Assembly: GCA_037367405.1 (NCBI GenBank)
Contig: JAZKJV010010533.1
Coordinates: 1-64,000, forward strand
DNA length: 64,000 nt
Origin: Ottelia alismoides
Taxonomy: Eukaryota; Streptophyta; Magnoliopsida; Alismatales; Hydrocharitaceae
Reading direction: 5' to 3'
Shown: positions 46,446 through 59,019 of the stretch, piece by piece
Layout of the letters: every line of letters begins with the position of its first letter
Position numbering within the stretch: the stretch's first letter is position 1
The notes under the pieces: generated by a model
What the model was told of the DNA's origin: nothing
Databases searched by the model: none
The model's input: the letters and a program-made list of their open reading frames with translations, nothing else
Position numbers and translations under genes: made by a program

Positions 46446-46943
46446 TTCACTATTTATTTATCCATGCATGGTTCCGGGCCGAAAACAAGGAGGCAAAAAA
46501 TCATGCTCTTGAAAGTTCGAGTGAAGAACTAGTTTTAACTCTCTTTATTTTTCTTCTTTCAATGTGAGAAAACTCTTTTTGATTTTGAATTTTTAATCTT
46601 TTTATTTTATTTTATTTTATTTTTCCATTTTTTATTTGATTTTCAAGGAGATATTTTTCAATCAATTTATCTACGATATAGTATGTGAACAAAATATAAT
46701 AATAGTAGTACTATATAGTAGAGAAATCGACTGGAGCAAAGGGCTCGAGAAAGAGAAAAAAACAAAACAAAATAGGTCAAAAATCGAGAAAGAAAACTCA
46801 CGAAGAAAACTTTATAAAATAGAGCAAAATAAAATGAAAAGAAATACAATGATGATAGAATAATATGTCCAAGGTCTACAATGTAGTCCATAGTCTAGTA
46901 TAGAAGTAAGTAGAAAAATACAACAAAAAATAGGCTCCTCTTT

Positions 46944-47023
46944 CAAATAGGTCCCTAGTCAGGGACCTATTTGTAAGAAAAGAATATGGAATTTATGAAT
47001 AGGTCCCTACACGGGGACCTATT
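46944..47023. repeat. Two adjacent GGTCCCT hairpins in the LTR
   Basis: CAAATAGGTCCCT (46944-46956) and AGGGACCTATTTG (46961-46973) form a perfect 13-bp stem with a four-base loop. AATAGGTCCC (46998-47007) and GGGACCTATT (47014-47023) form a 10-bp stem with a six-base loop. The two share the same arm sequence, so they also look like an inverted tandem repeat. Confidence 0.88.
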
Positions 47024-49361
47024 TGCAAATAGAAAAACTTTGGAGGTAGGGTAGAATCTGGAGTTCTACAGGACTTACTATGCAAATTCTCCACTGCTTG
47101 GAAGATGAACGGTCAGGATTAAATTGTCTCTGCACGATCGCAGTTGTCTGTGGCTGCCACTTGGTGCGATTCTATAGCATGTGTTCTTGCATCGTGTTCT
47201 TCCCAAAATAACACGGTCGACGACGATTTCAATCTCCGATCAATCTCCGGTGATGGCTTGGCTACTGCAGGGCCAGGAGGATGTAGCCTTCCTCCTCAGA
47301 GCTCCCCCGTTGTAAGGTGTTGTCGAAGAAGGCAACGAAGATGTTTGAGAAGTTAACTAGGGTTCAAACCCTAGTTCTGAAGAACAACTATAACTCTTGG
47401 CACTGATTGCTCGATGGTTATGATGATTGGTCTCCAGATGATGATGAAGGCTCCAAAAGCTCACGCAAACATGCAATAGAGTTTGTAATTGTGCGATTCA
47501 CGTGGGAATCGACCCAAGAATTAAGGTCAGTTGCAGTTCAAAAAGTTTCTAGGAAGAGGTTTTCTAGAACAGAAATTGGGCTGAATTGCTTCGAATTAGA
47601 AGATGATTTTGATTGTGGATTGTAATTGGGTGTAATTGGGTGATTAAGGATCACTAATGACATAATTACACTACCTAATTGGCAAGTGAGGATCGATGAA
47701 ATCAAAAGGGAAATGGAGGATATTGATCTGGGAATGAGAGTGTCTGACCCTTGATCATAGCTCGATGGTCGGTCATCACCGGAGCTCTACGCGCGTGGTG
47801 GCATGATACAAGGCAATGCAACGCCTTGGAATTGCTCAACAACAATCCCTCTTCCATGCAGAGCCTACCTCAGGCCCTGTCACGACCAGAGAGAGGCAGA
47901 GAACGGAGGTGAAATTGGTTGTTTGGTCAGGTGATTCTGCTTCTGGAGAAAGTTCTTATGTTTAGGGAGTTAAATAGGTGAATCGTCGGAAGATGAAGAA
48001 GGATCTAATGATGGATGTGTGAGAGGTTTGTTAGATTGAGAGAATGGATGGTTTAGATCGGGAGGAGGTGATTGAGTGCAGCGGGAATAATTGGTTGAAG
48101 GAGGGTAGTTAGAACAGAATTTGGCCATCTTCTTCTTGAAGAAGAAGAAGCTCAAGGTATTGACATGTGTCAACACTTGGTTGGATGAAATCTATAAAAT
48201 AGCTAATGAATATTAAATGGAATTATTTAAATTAGGTATACAAATGAGAAGTTTGCATTGTGTAATTTATTTTTATAAATAATAAATATTTTATGAAATA
48301 TAAATATAATATTATCAAATAGGTATATCATATACTTATTAAATAGGGTTTTGATTTTTAATTTAATAATTTAATAAATAACAAATTAATTTCATATTTT
48401 GTTAATTATTAGAATAAAAAATGAGTTGTATAAATTTTTATAAATTTTAATAAATTAATTTAAAAATATAAATACATACAAATATATAGTCTACAGTTCA
48501 ATTTCATCTATAAATTAGGGTATTTGATTTATTTAAAATATTAGATAGTATTAAAAAAATTTCATGGTCAAAATTAAAGATTAAGAAAATAATTAAAAAA
48601 ATATAAAACCGTTAAAAATGTAAAATGTATGTTCTAAAGAAAATAAATATCCTACAAACCTAGTTGTCATTAGGTCCCAAAACTGACTTTTTGCAAATGG
48701 ACTTCGATTTTAGTAAAATTACCTTCATTAATTAGATAATATTATTTTATGGATATTAAAAGTGATTAGAGTGAAATTGAAGAAATTATGGGAACATTAT
48801 GACGTTCGAAAGTTGAGAAATTAACCATTTGAAAGTTGAATTTCTTGGCATATATAGAAGATAATATTTTTAACTTATTCTTATATTTTCTATACATTTT
48901 TAGAAATAAATAGGAAAAAAAGTTTAGTAAAAAATATGTTCAAATGAATTAATGAAAATCTATGGAGTTTTGGTATTTATTTGATATATTAACAAATAAT
49001 GTGTAGAATGCATAAATGATTCTTTTTTAGATTTCTTCCTTATATCCCCCCTACTTATTTGTTTATCGAACAATCCATGCTGACTTGGTCTCGGGGGTTA
49101 GGTTATATGAATATATCTTGCATCTATATTTATATTTTATAAGTCCTATTGTACATATATACATATCTACAATTTGCCTTCTTTTTGTTTTCTTTATTTT
49201 TATTCTTTTATTTTTTTTACATGTTTTTGATGAATAAAAGTGCATTTTTATTCATGAATGATGTTTTGTTAATAAATATAAATTAATGGATATTTACATG
49301 TATTTGTTAAGGATTTTAAGAAAAAATGCAGAAAGAATGTTAATGAATCATGGATTCATCA

Positions 49362-50302
49362 TTATCCTGCCTCATTCTTTGAAAGCTTATAAGAGAAAGC
49401 ATTTCAAAATACAAAAAATATGAGAACTCTTGATTAAAAAGTATTAAAATATTTAATTTACTTTATCAAGATATTAAAGTGTATTCTATTTTCCCTTTAT
49501 TTCAGATGAAATCTCTCGACCCACTTAACTATCCGCTTGAGGTCATTTAGTTGACCAACCCAATTTATTCGGATTGGAATTTGGAACTCGTATTTGGGAC
49601 ATAACATATAGCGTATGTGCTCTTTTCTATAAAGTATGAGAACCCTCAGACAAAGGATGCATGTGAGTTCAACAAGAAGTGAGATGAGGATCATTCGATC
49701 TCTCGTTAATTTTATCTAATGTGCTTTAGAAGAAACATATAGACACTGAATCCGCTCATGACATCCTCCTGAATATGAAGAAGATGTATGGAGATACGAA
49801 TCGCACTCTTTCTACATTAAGATCCACTAGGGATATTATGAAGAAAGAATTTCCCTCTAGCGGTACAATGGTCGTACATGATAAAGGGAAGTGCGAGAGC
49901 AAGAATAGATCTCGGATTGGTCCGACCCAAGAGAAGAAGAAAGGTCAAACTATTGATCATTCTTCTAATGCTTTAACACATCTAAAACCCATAGAGATGG
50001 ATGTTTACCTTCACTACAATAAGCTAGGATTATGGAAGAATAACCATACAGATTATTTAAAGTCCTTAGAGAAGGACAAAAGTTAACACCGCCAAAAAAA
50101 TCTACATTCATCATTGAAACCAACTTACTCGTAGGACGAGAAGGAAGCTGGATTGTTGATTTTAGTGCTTTTGTACATGTATGCAATCAGTTGCATATGT
50201 TACAAGACACCATAAATCTTGATGAAGGGGAAATAGTCGTCCAGATGAGATCTGATGCAACTGTTGCAGTGATCGACGTCAGGACATATAGACTATCATT
50301 AT
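49362..50302 (+). pseudogene. Copia element: gag to protease/pre-integrase start
   Basis: Plus-strand Ty1/copia remnant. A gag end is readable at 49720-50040 (LLNMKKMYGDTNRTLSTLRS, MKKEFPSSGTMVVHDKGKCE). It is followed by the protease-like motif GREGSWIVDFSACVHVCN (about 50140-50185), where copia proteases have WIVDSGATSHVC; the active-site Ser-Gly is changed. It then reads to RLSL at 50302. Several stops are present. The reading resumes in frame at 54431 after the solo LTR. No copia LTR is recognisable left of 49500. Confidence 0.85.
50298..50302. repeat. Target-site duplication ATTAT, left copy
   Basis: ATTAT precedes the solo LTR at 50303; the right copy is 54431-54435. Removing the LTR and one copy joins codons for RLSL and SSGRVLDIRDC in one frame. 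Confidence 0.95.
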
Positions 50303-53300
50303 TGATAACAGGCGATTCTCCACGAGGGTCACCATAAAAAAGAAAAAATAGAAGTGTTGTCGCCGAGGCGACCACTCATGGAAGACCGCTGCCAATCAGC
50401 AATTAACCCACAATCCAAAGAATACAACAATCAAGCTCAAAACAAATGTGAATTAATCTTTATTTTACTCTACCATAAAATGTATAGTGACAAATATGTA
50501 GAGGTCGAACCACAGAGAGCAACACAAAATACCATAGCCTACGTGCCAATCTTAGTCATCCTTGTGTGGGTTTTTTTTTATATATTTTTTTATTATTATT
50601 AAAATATAATACTTAAGTATCATGTATACATATAGATATATATATTTATATAATACAAATTCATTATATATATATACATAGAGGTTAAGCATAGAGCTTA
50701 TAATACATGTAATATATATATATATATGTGTATCTAAATATAATATAATATATATATACATTATTTTTTTCTTTTTTTATATCATATTAAGATTAAAGAG
50801 AATTCATATTACTAAGTATATATATAATATATATATATATATATATTTTCTTTTTTTTGGATATATATAGATATAGATGTATATACCTAAAAGGGGTGTT
50901 ATAATATTCACAAAAATACTAAAAAAATTAGTCAAAAATTCAGGAAAAAGATCTTTTTGGAATTTTCATGGTTTTTTACTGTTTTTATAATTTTTGGGTA
51001 TTTTTGCAAGTACTTTTAGCATTTTAAAATAGCTAAATCAAAGCAAACAGTGGACTGGGTACTGGCCGTCACAAAAATAGAGATGAAAAATAGCTAACAG
51101 CCTCAAAAATGTTCCCCTTTAATTTTCTAACAACAATAATAAAATATAGCATAAGTAGGGCCTGAGTTTATATTTTTCTGATTTTTCTTTGATTTTTTAT
51201 ACTTTTTTTTTAAGTTTTTGGGTATTTTTGAATTTTTAAGGTTTTCTTTTTGAGATTTTTAGGGATTTTTGGTCTGACACTAATATAGGACAAAATACAC
51301 TACATATAATTTTTTTGGAATTTTTCAGGGAATTTTCATATTTTTTTTTGATTTTATGAGTTAGACAGGAACTTAAAGACAAGTTTTTGATTTTTAATAA
51401 ATGCAAAAATGCAACAAAATGCAAAACTAAAAATATGGCGTTCAAGCATGACCAAACAGGAGCTTAAGTCTATTTTTGCAAGATTTTTCGATTAAATATG
51501 AAGCATGAAATAAATAGACAAAGCCTTCAAAAATTAAATGGCCTGGCAGGGGTATTTTTGCAAATAAAATAGTTGGCAGGGGCATACATGCAAAAATTAC
51601 ACCAAAAAATACACTTTAACTTTTATTCTCAGGACCATTTCATAAATACAAGAACCCGGCAGGGTTTAGATGCAAAATGTCCCGCGCCTCACGTGGTTGC
51701 TGCACGTGAGGCACGGAGGGACTAACATGTAAATATGGAAACATCAGGGGGGTCCACTGCAATTTTTACTACTTATTTACAACGTAAACATTTATTTTTG
51801 GGAGTAAACTCTAAATACAAAAAGCAAGGGGCGAGATATGAAATTTACCCCTAAATAAGGCCTTGCATCCTGCGGCGCTGGAAGCGCCACTTATACACGT
51901 GGCGATCATCGGACGGCGGACTTCGTTTCGGCGATGAAGGGCTGGGATTAGAACATCCCAGCTGATCTGACGGTGGGTGTGCTTCTTCATCGTACGGCTG
52001 GCATGCAAACTGGGCCACCCCGCTCGATCCAACGGTGCAGAAGGCACCAGGAAGAACTGGGAAGGAACTCGCCCTCGGCGAGTTTCGATCGGGTCGCTCG
52101 GGCTCCTCCGGGCACCTCCTGCGCATCTGAAGCGTCCTGATCGTAGCTGGGAGGCTTCCGCATCGTCTGACGGTGATCTCATGGCTCCTGGGGGCCTGAG
52201 TCGGTGGAGCGAGGTCGGAGAAGAAGGTGGCCCCCAGGAACCTCTTCCTGGTCAAAGCAAGCCCAGAAGGGCTCGATTCCTCGTGGTACCTGCACAGAAA
52301 GAACCGCGGGCGAGAGGGCTATCTCCTCAACCCGGGGTTATGAAGCTGCGGTGCAAGATGGAGGGTGGCGGAGGGGCTCCGGCGAACGGCGGAGTTGGAA
52401 CCCGGATTCGCCAAGACCAAGAGTCTTGGGTTGATCTGATGGGTGTGAGAGATGGAGAAGGCGACGAGGAACGAGATGGGATGATCGGGGCGGTCGGATA
52501 CAGTGAGGGTTATAATGAAGAAGTCGCCGGAGCGGAGCTCCGGCGAACTTCGATTTTTGATTTTTACGCTAATGTGATCAACTAACAACTAAGCTAACTA
52601 CTGAAATGCAATGCTAACATTGAAAACTAACTAAGAACGCATTAAAAGGACAGCTCTTATACCTGGGGGCCTCCAGGGAGCAGGGCGGACGCCGGAGCTC
52701 CGCCGCGTCAAAATTCTCCTCCCTCCGGCCGAGTCTCGATGCTGGGCTACTCCCCCTGTCACGAGGAACAATCCAGGCACAAGATCTAGGCGTTAGGTTG
52801 GAATGAAAGTGGCCAAATTCGAGGAAGGAAGCGGAGCTTTTTATTTATAAACATTGGCGAGTAGCCTTATTGACCGGCGATTATTTCATGATCTAGAAAG
52901 TATTTGGTTGATCTGTGATTTCGGCGGGCATCATGGAAGATTAGGGAACAAATCTTGTGAAGGAAGCGTTGTCGATTGATGGATGGTGTGCCCGGGAAAA
53001 AGGGAGGAAATCGGGGGAGTGGACTGTTCAGAGCTGCCAGGCGTGGGATGGGACAGTTGACCAGGGGGTCAACGTTGGCCGGCGTCTCATTGGGCCACGT
53101 AAGCCGCTACGAGACAAAATAGCAGGTCTGAAGGAAGATTGATTTATTTGACATCCGAAATGATTTTATTATTTTTTGCTTATAAAATAAAAAATGTGTA
53201 TTATTTCATGTAGTATTTATTCCTGATTTTTATTGAATTTTTCGAGGTGTTTTGTTGTAGTTTTATTTTAGTAATGTGTATATGTATGTATTTACATGTA

Positions 53301-54430
53301 TTTTTGGATATTTTATTTTTAATTTATTTATTTTCTTTTATTATTTTCTTGGCTTATTTTATAAATTTATAATTTATTTTTGTGAGTATAAAGGTATTTT
53401 TGTTTTATTTTTATAAGTTTATTTGTATTTTTAAATAAATCGGTCCATGTATTTGTAAGTATATATATAGGTACTTTACCTATATATTATACACATTGTA
53501 TTTATTTAATTAATTTTATGTGTTTTTATTAAGGATTTGTATTTTTAATAGGACACATATACTATATACATTATTACAAAAATATAAGAGATTTGAATAA
53601 TTAAAGAATGTTTTTCCCCTTTTATTTGTGTATATACTCCATATAGGTATCTTGCCCATATATTACATAATTTTATTTTCCAAATTCTTTTTGGTTTTAT
53701 TCTAATGCCAATTTGTACAGGAATTATATACATTATCTGCAAAATTCTAAAAATATGAGTTTATAAAAATAATGAATATTGAGTAAAAGGAATATTTTAA
53801 TCAGGTATGATGTACAAGAAGGGCCAAAAACCTAACTGCCACAGATGGACTCCAAAAATTATGAAACCAATTTTATAAAATAGTTTATGAAATGCTACAT
53901 ACAATTAAAGGTGAGTTTGGGTGATTTGGAGTTTTTATTTGCAAGATGTGGGTCTGTGAAGTTGAGATTTTGGCTTTTTATTATGTGTATAAAATGTTCA
54001 CTGGGTATTATTTTTACACAAACTCAATTTTGTATTTTTATTTACATTATTATCTACAACTTTTATGAACAAAGTTTCTTTATTTGATGAATAAATAATT
54101 ATGCATAAAATAGGTGTCAAAAATGCATAAAGGGATGAATGAGGTATTTATTGTATATCAGCCCTTATCTCCCCCTACTTTATTCCTTGTCGACCAATAC
54201 CATGCTGGCCTTGGTCTCGGGGTTAGGGTCATAAAATATTTACAATATTTTATTCCTTTTTCTTTTCTCTCTTTATTCTATAATTTTGGCATTAAAAACT
54301 TTATTTAATGTACAATTAATACAATGAATAATGAATGCTATTATGTACAAATTAATGTTGTTTACATGCATTTGCTGGGGTTTTTGAGGCCAAAATGATA
54401 GAATAAAGGTGATGAAATGGAGATTCATCA
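50303..54430 (-). mobile_element. Family I solo LTR inside the copia element
   Basis: A 4128-bp LTR running from TGATAACAGG (50303) to GAGATTCATCA (54430), minus orientation, flanked by perfect ATTAT duplications and with no internal sequence. It is therefore a solo LTR left by recombination between the two LTRs of a full element. It includes AT microsatellites (50600-50890), a GC-rich centre (51850-52770) that produces a 202-codon spurious frame, a TATA-like box at 52841-52851 on the minus strand, and the family I U3 block near 54160-54230. Confidence 0.95.
50712..50853. repeat. TA-dinucleotide microsatellites
   Basis: Runs of (TA)n near 50712-50727 and 50821-50850 in the U5-side AT-rich part of the solo LTR. 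Unstable, and a possible reason why this LTR is about 1 kb longer than its relatives. Confidence 0.8.
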
Positions 54431-55864
54431 ATTATCCAGTGGGAGAGTCCTTGATATTAGAGATTGTCTCTATGTAACTAATGGATATACTTTCCTTTTC
54501 TGTAATAAACTTATCATAAATCATTATGACAATTTTATAGTAGATGGTTCTCTAACACTAGGTGGACTATATGAATCAAACATGCATGATTGTGTTAATA
54601 CCACTGATAACATTAACATTAATAATAATGTTAAATCTCTTGAATGATCAAGGGAGGATGAAGGTCATTTAACTGTGATCTGGCATCAAAGATTTGGACA
54701 TGTGTTTGTTGATAAGATCAATAGACTGGTAAAGGATGGACTAGATTTCCTACAAATTCGTGATTTACCAACTTGTGAACATTGTATTCATGCTAAAATA
54801 TCCAGGACACCATTATCTAAGAAAGGTGAATGATGCGAAGGTATATTGGATGTGATACATACTAATGTATGTGGTCCCTTTAGTACTACAACTCGAAATG
54901 GACATCAATATTATGTAACCTTTATTAATGACCATCCGCGGTATGGTTTTACCTTCTTATTACGTCACAAACATGAACCTTTGAAAAGTTTAAAGAGTTC
55001 ATGGCTCTGGTTGAGAACCAAATAGGAAAGAAGATAAAACAAATTCGATCTGACCAAGGCGGCGAATACCTCTCAGGTGAATTCAAAGAATACCTTAAAG
55101 AGAGAGGAATTATTTTCAATCTCACACCAGGTACTCCTCAACTCAACCAAGTTGCGGAGAGATGCAACATAACCATATTGGATATGGCAATATCAATGAT
55201 GAGTAGAGCAAACTTACCTCAGTTTTTGGAACATGCAGTAGAGACTGCATCTTATGTCCTAAACAAGATTCCATTTAATTCTATACCTAAAATCTCTCAT
55301 GAGCTTTGGTAAGGTACCAAGCCAAGTGTACGACACTTGAGGATTTGTGGTTGTCTGGTTCATGCTAAAAACGTGGATGCGAGAAAGTTGGAATCCCGCA
55401 CTAGAGAGTGCTACTTCATTTGATATGTAAAGAACAATATTGTATACCAACTATATTATGAGACTCAAATGGTATTTATTTCTATAAATGTCAAATTTTT
55501 GGAAGATGAATTCCTTAGAAGTCAAGAAAATAATGAAGTTAAGGAACCAACCGAATCTAGAGAGATCAATGAAGTTCCTACACCAAAAACTGAAGAGATA
55601 GTTGGAAATGACATGACGTACCTACTAGAAGGAGTTCTAGGGTTGTAAGACAACCTGAAAGGTATGGATTCCATGTATCAGAAGAGTTTGATGATCCAAC
55701 TTCATTTGATGATGCTTTGGGTGATCGCGACATGGATAGCCGGATGCAAGCAATGAAGTTTGAGATAGACTCCATGCACAATAATGGTGTATGGACCCTC
55801 GAAGATCCACCTAAAGAGGTCAAACACATTGGGTGCAAATGAATCTTCAAAAGAAAGAGAGGAC
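54431..55864 (+). pseudogene. Copia element: pre-integrase, integrase and start of RT
   Basis: Pre-integrase zinc region WHQRFGHVFVDKINRL ... CEHCIHAKIS (54683-54800). The integrase core has first-Asp motif HTNVCGPFST (54858-54887), where copia elements have HTDVCGP, so the catalytic Asp reads Asn (54864-54866). Second Asp: IRSDQGGEYLSGEFKEYLKE; Glu: NQVAERCNITILDM (55001-55200). The RT start is EIDSMHNNGVWTLEDPPKEV and HIGCK-stop-IFKRKRG. It is cut at 55864 by a family II LTR. Frameshifts occur near 54660 and 54970. Confidence 0.9.
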
Positions 55865-56593
55865 TGATGAACCTCAGATTCATAATGTTAAAATCCACAT
55901 ATTAATCTCCTAACTTAAACATTTCAATAAAAACCACTAATAATTCACTCTATTATCTTGTATTATATTGTATATAAAACTGTGAATAATTAACCTATAT
56001 TCTAACCCTATTTATTGTATTTAATTACTAGCTTTTTCTTTGTTATTAAAACCCCTTAAATTAGACTAATATTGTCTATATTTATTTTGACCTTTAAAAG
56101 AATTTAAAAATTATACAAAAAATCTCAAAACTCCACAGCTGTGTTTTTACCCTTTGAAAATGCACCCAAAATACTTTTTTGTACAAAAGTCCTCTTTTGA
56201 CTTTTTGTCCAACATGAAACTTGTAGATCTCATCGAGATCTACAACTTTCATGTTTTTACTTTTTCCTAGTTTTGTCTCTAATTATTTCTTTTAGATTTA
56301 TCTTTGTTTTATTTTTTTAATTTTATGGAGATGCCACATGGCGCCTTCTAGGCTGCCCACGTGGCTGCTCCCTCTTCTCGCCACCCGACTTCATTCCGAG
56401 CCATTGGATCACATTCTACCTGCCTCCATCCTGACTGTCCCTCTCCACTTCGTTTCCTGCTGTCAGATCTCCTCCCTGCTCCGATCTCTACCTCTCGTTT
56501 CCGCCCTCATCTCGACCCTAGGATCTCCATTGATCCAACAGGTCCTTGATAACCCCGTAGCCCATCTCTTCTCAGCCATTGATCCAACATCTC
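55865..56593 (+). mobile_element. Family II LTR fragment, 3' truncated
   Basis: Starts TGATGAACCTCAGATTCATA in the copia RT sequence and follows the family II U3 (GTAGATCTCATCGAGA block, then GCCACATGGCGCC and CCACGTGGC near 56330-56365). It stops at about 56593, where the opposite-strand tail of element A begins. The rest of the LTR and the element it belonged to are missing. Confidence 0.8.
56221..56245. repeat. Perfect 11-bp palindrome in U3
   Basis: TTGTAGATCTC (56221-56231) and GAGATCTACAA (56235-56245) with a three-base centre. Related but asymmetric versions occur in the U3 of the other family II LTRs near 27761 and, in reverse, near 3481-3500. Confidence 0.85.
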
Positions 56594-57380
56594 CACCAAG
56601 ATCTGCAGGTTTCTTGAAGCTTGGACCTTTTTGGTCAGATTTTATATGGTAGTTGCTTCTTTGTATTTGGAAATTTTGGTGGTTCTGCTTGGATCTTGTT
56701 GTGCCCCTACGGATATAGAATCTTTTTGTTCCGTACATTTTTTGGGGTCTTAGAAAAAATTGTGCCCAGCCGTCCATCCCTTTTTGGAAGCTTTATTTCA
56801 ACCCGTACTCCGGTCTTTAGATTTCCACGCTACCAGAAAAGAGACTCACACAGTCTTCCAACATCCCGTCTGAGTTGAGCTAAGTGCATAGTGCGAGAGT
56901 ACAAATTAATTCCCTATTCCAGAGTTGTACCCAGAATGAAGAGACCAGGTTGGACACTAAGAGTCAAACACTGCACATTGTCATGTGGAACTTAAAGAAT
57001 TAAGTCAAAAGACCTTAAGCTCTTAAAATCATGTTTCTCGGTGAAGTTTCTCTGAAAATTAGGTGGATTAAGGTCAAGTCCAGACCACTCTCGATTTTGT
57101 CTCATAACTCAGTTCAGAACCCAATGACTTTTCACATATGCACATGAATGCGATGCTAGATGAAATGCAGGTGTGTGAAATGCAGACGCTTGTTTTTTGT
57201 GACGCCAAAATGAAATAAGAAGCCACTTTTTTTTCAAAAATTTTGGGCAAGGTTAGTGTTATTAGAAAAAAATCTTTTTTTTTTCTTTTTGGGTTTTTTT
57301 AAGATTACCCACCCCGTAAATACATATAGACTTACGCGAAAGTACGAGATATGGGTAAAATATATACGAAGTATATACAT
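56594..57380 (-). other. 3' non-coding tail of element A, truncated
   Basis: Closely similar to 4910-5640, including the shared start TCCACCAAGATCTGC. The PPT and 3' LTR that should follow are absent; the break at 56593/56594 joins it to an opposite-strand LTR fragment. Confidence 0.8.
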
Positions 57381-57388
57381 AGACCCCC

Positions 57389-57667
57389 CTATACTTAGTG
57401 AGTGCTGTGTCCTCAGAGCACAAGAAGCGGAAAGAAGACATAGCTCGGACTAAGCGTAAGGGAGTGAAAATGAAAAGAAAAATGAAGCGGTCGGGATATG
57501 TGAATGAGGAGAGTATATACAGGTGGATGTCGGTTCCCCCTATACTTAGGCTCTGGTCAGCCTAAGTATGGAAGAAGGGTGGAAGTGAAGTGGTTAGGAG
57601 AAGGAGAAGGATGGTATGTACAGATGGCATCGGTCCCCCCTATACTTAGGCCTTGGCCTAAGTAGAG
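57389..57667 (-). repeat. Hairpin array with PPT-like arms (element A)
   Basis: Three stems: CTATACTTAG 57389-57398 with CTAAGCGTAA 57450-57459; CTATACTTAG 57540-57549 with CTAAGTATG 57562-57570; CTATACTTAG 57640-57649 with CTAAGTAGAG 57658-57667. The third right arm overlaps the integrase stop codon at 57658-57660, so the array begins inside the coding end. Confidence 0.9.
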
Positions 57668-59019
57668 GAAGAAGCTGTACAAGGGGGCTGATGTGTTCGG
57701 GCGGGAGGGTGGGAATGATTTGATAAATCTTCAATGTCCTCGCTCTGTGTGAAGTAGATGACCTCAACTTGAACTGTCTGCTTTTTGTGTGATTCAATAT
57801 AAGGCTTCAGCAATTGTCCGTTTACTGCGAAGGGTTGTGCATCATCTTTGAGTTCGGCAATATCCACGCTTCCATTGGTATGCACGTCGATGACAATGTA
57901 GGGACTCGTCCATTTTGATTTTAGTTTCCCATGGAAAATCTTCAACCGAGCATTAAACAACCATACTTTCTGCCCAGGGATAAAGATTTTATCTCGAATG
58001 TGTCTATCATGCCATCTCTTGACCTTGTCCTTATAAATCACACTGTTGTCATATGTCCGATTTCGGATTTCAATTAGCTCATTCAGATTTAAATCTCGAC
58101 ATAGTTTCCCAAGGTGACAACTCCAATTCAACTTTTTGATCGCCCATTCTGATTTGTGAATCCTTTCTGCAGGTAGATGACATGGCTTGCCATAGATCAT
58201 CCTAAAAGGTGAAGTACCGAGTGGAGTCTTATAGGTTGTCCTATAGGCCCATAGAACTTGGTCGAACAGTTTCGACCAATTCTTCTTATCTGGACGAACC
58301 AACTTCTGAAGAATACCCTTCACTTCTCTATTAGAAACCTCTGCCATGCCATTAGATTGTGGATGATATGGGTTGTCTATTCTATGCTCAAATTTGTACT
58401 CCTTAGCCAAAGATCTCATCTCTCTGTTCACAAAGTGGCTACCTCCATCAGAAATCAAAACTTTTGGTATCCTGAACCTCGCAATGATATTATGCTTGAT
58501 AAACTTACAGACGACTTTGCTATCTGCGGTTCGGGTTGGAATAGCCTCTACCCATCTTGATAAATAGTCAACCACTAACAAGATGTACTCAAATCCATTG
58601 CTGTTGGGAAAGGGACCCATAAAATCAATCCCACATGCATCAAAAACATCACAGAAAATCATTGGTTGCATGGGCATTTCATCTCTGTATCCCACAGGCC
58701 CTCCCATCCTTTGACAAATTGGGCATGACCGTACAAATTCATTAGCATCCTGAAATAAGGTCCGCTAGTAAAATCCACATTGGAGTACCTTGTGTGCAGT
58801 TCTCTTTCCCGAATGTTGTCCTCCAGCCTCGAGAGAATGATAATGTGTGAGGACACTCTGATATTCCTCCTGAGGAATACATCTTCTCCAGACACAATTC
58901 GGTCCTTCATAAAAAAGGAAAGGATCATCCCAATGGTATTTTCTCGAATCTGACTTCAATCGATCAATCATTCTCTTGGTCCAACCAAAGGGAACATTCT
59001 TGGAGACAAGATAGTTCAC
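57658..59019 (-). pseudogene. Element A: integrase, nearly intact
   Basis: Best-preserved domain in the window. The minus-strand frame from 59019 holds the connector, the HHCC motif (HYHSLEAGGQH ... SCPICQRMGG) with one stop at 58764-58762, then a 349-codon open reading (58707-57658). The core has [23 protein letters not shown] and AEVSNREVKG (D,D,E all present), followed by the Athila-type C-terminal domain GQKVWLFNARLKIF and WTSPYIVIDV. A single stop separates the zinc domain from the core. The frame differs from that of RT/RH upstream, so a frameshift lies near 59020. Confidence 0.93.

Larger units (their letters stand above)
46342..49361 (-). mobile_element. 5' LTR of the host element (family I)
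   Basis: A 3020-bp minus-strand LTR between TGATAACC (46342) and GGATTCATCA (49361). It carries the family I U3 signature near 49045-49105 (in reverse: ACCTAACCCCCGAGACCAAG and GGGGGATATAAGG). The GC-richer centre (47100-48000) contains spurious frames. It is followed on the right by copia sequence. Confidence 0.88.

Noticed and set aside
46927..47032. Candidate MITE from the inverted GGTCCCT motifs
   Set aside because: The two foldbacks are separate small hairpins, with no flanking duplication and no long terminal repeat pair enclosing a unit.
51977..52585. 202-codon open frame on the plus strand in a GC-rich block
   Set aside because: It lies in the centre of the solo LTR (50303-54430), antisense to the element, with overlapping open frames on both strands and no recognisable domain. 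GC-rich sequence lacks stops by chance.
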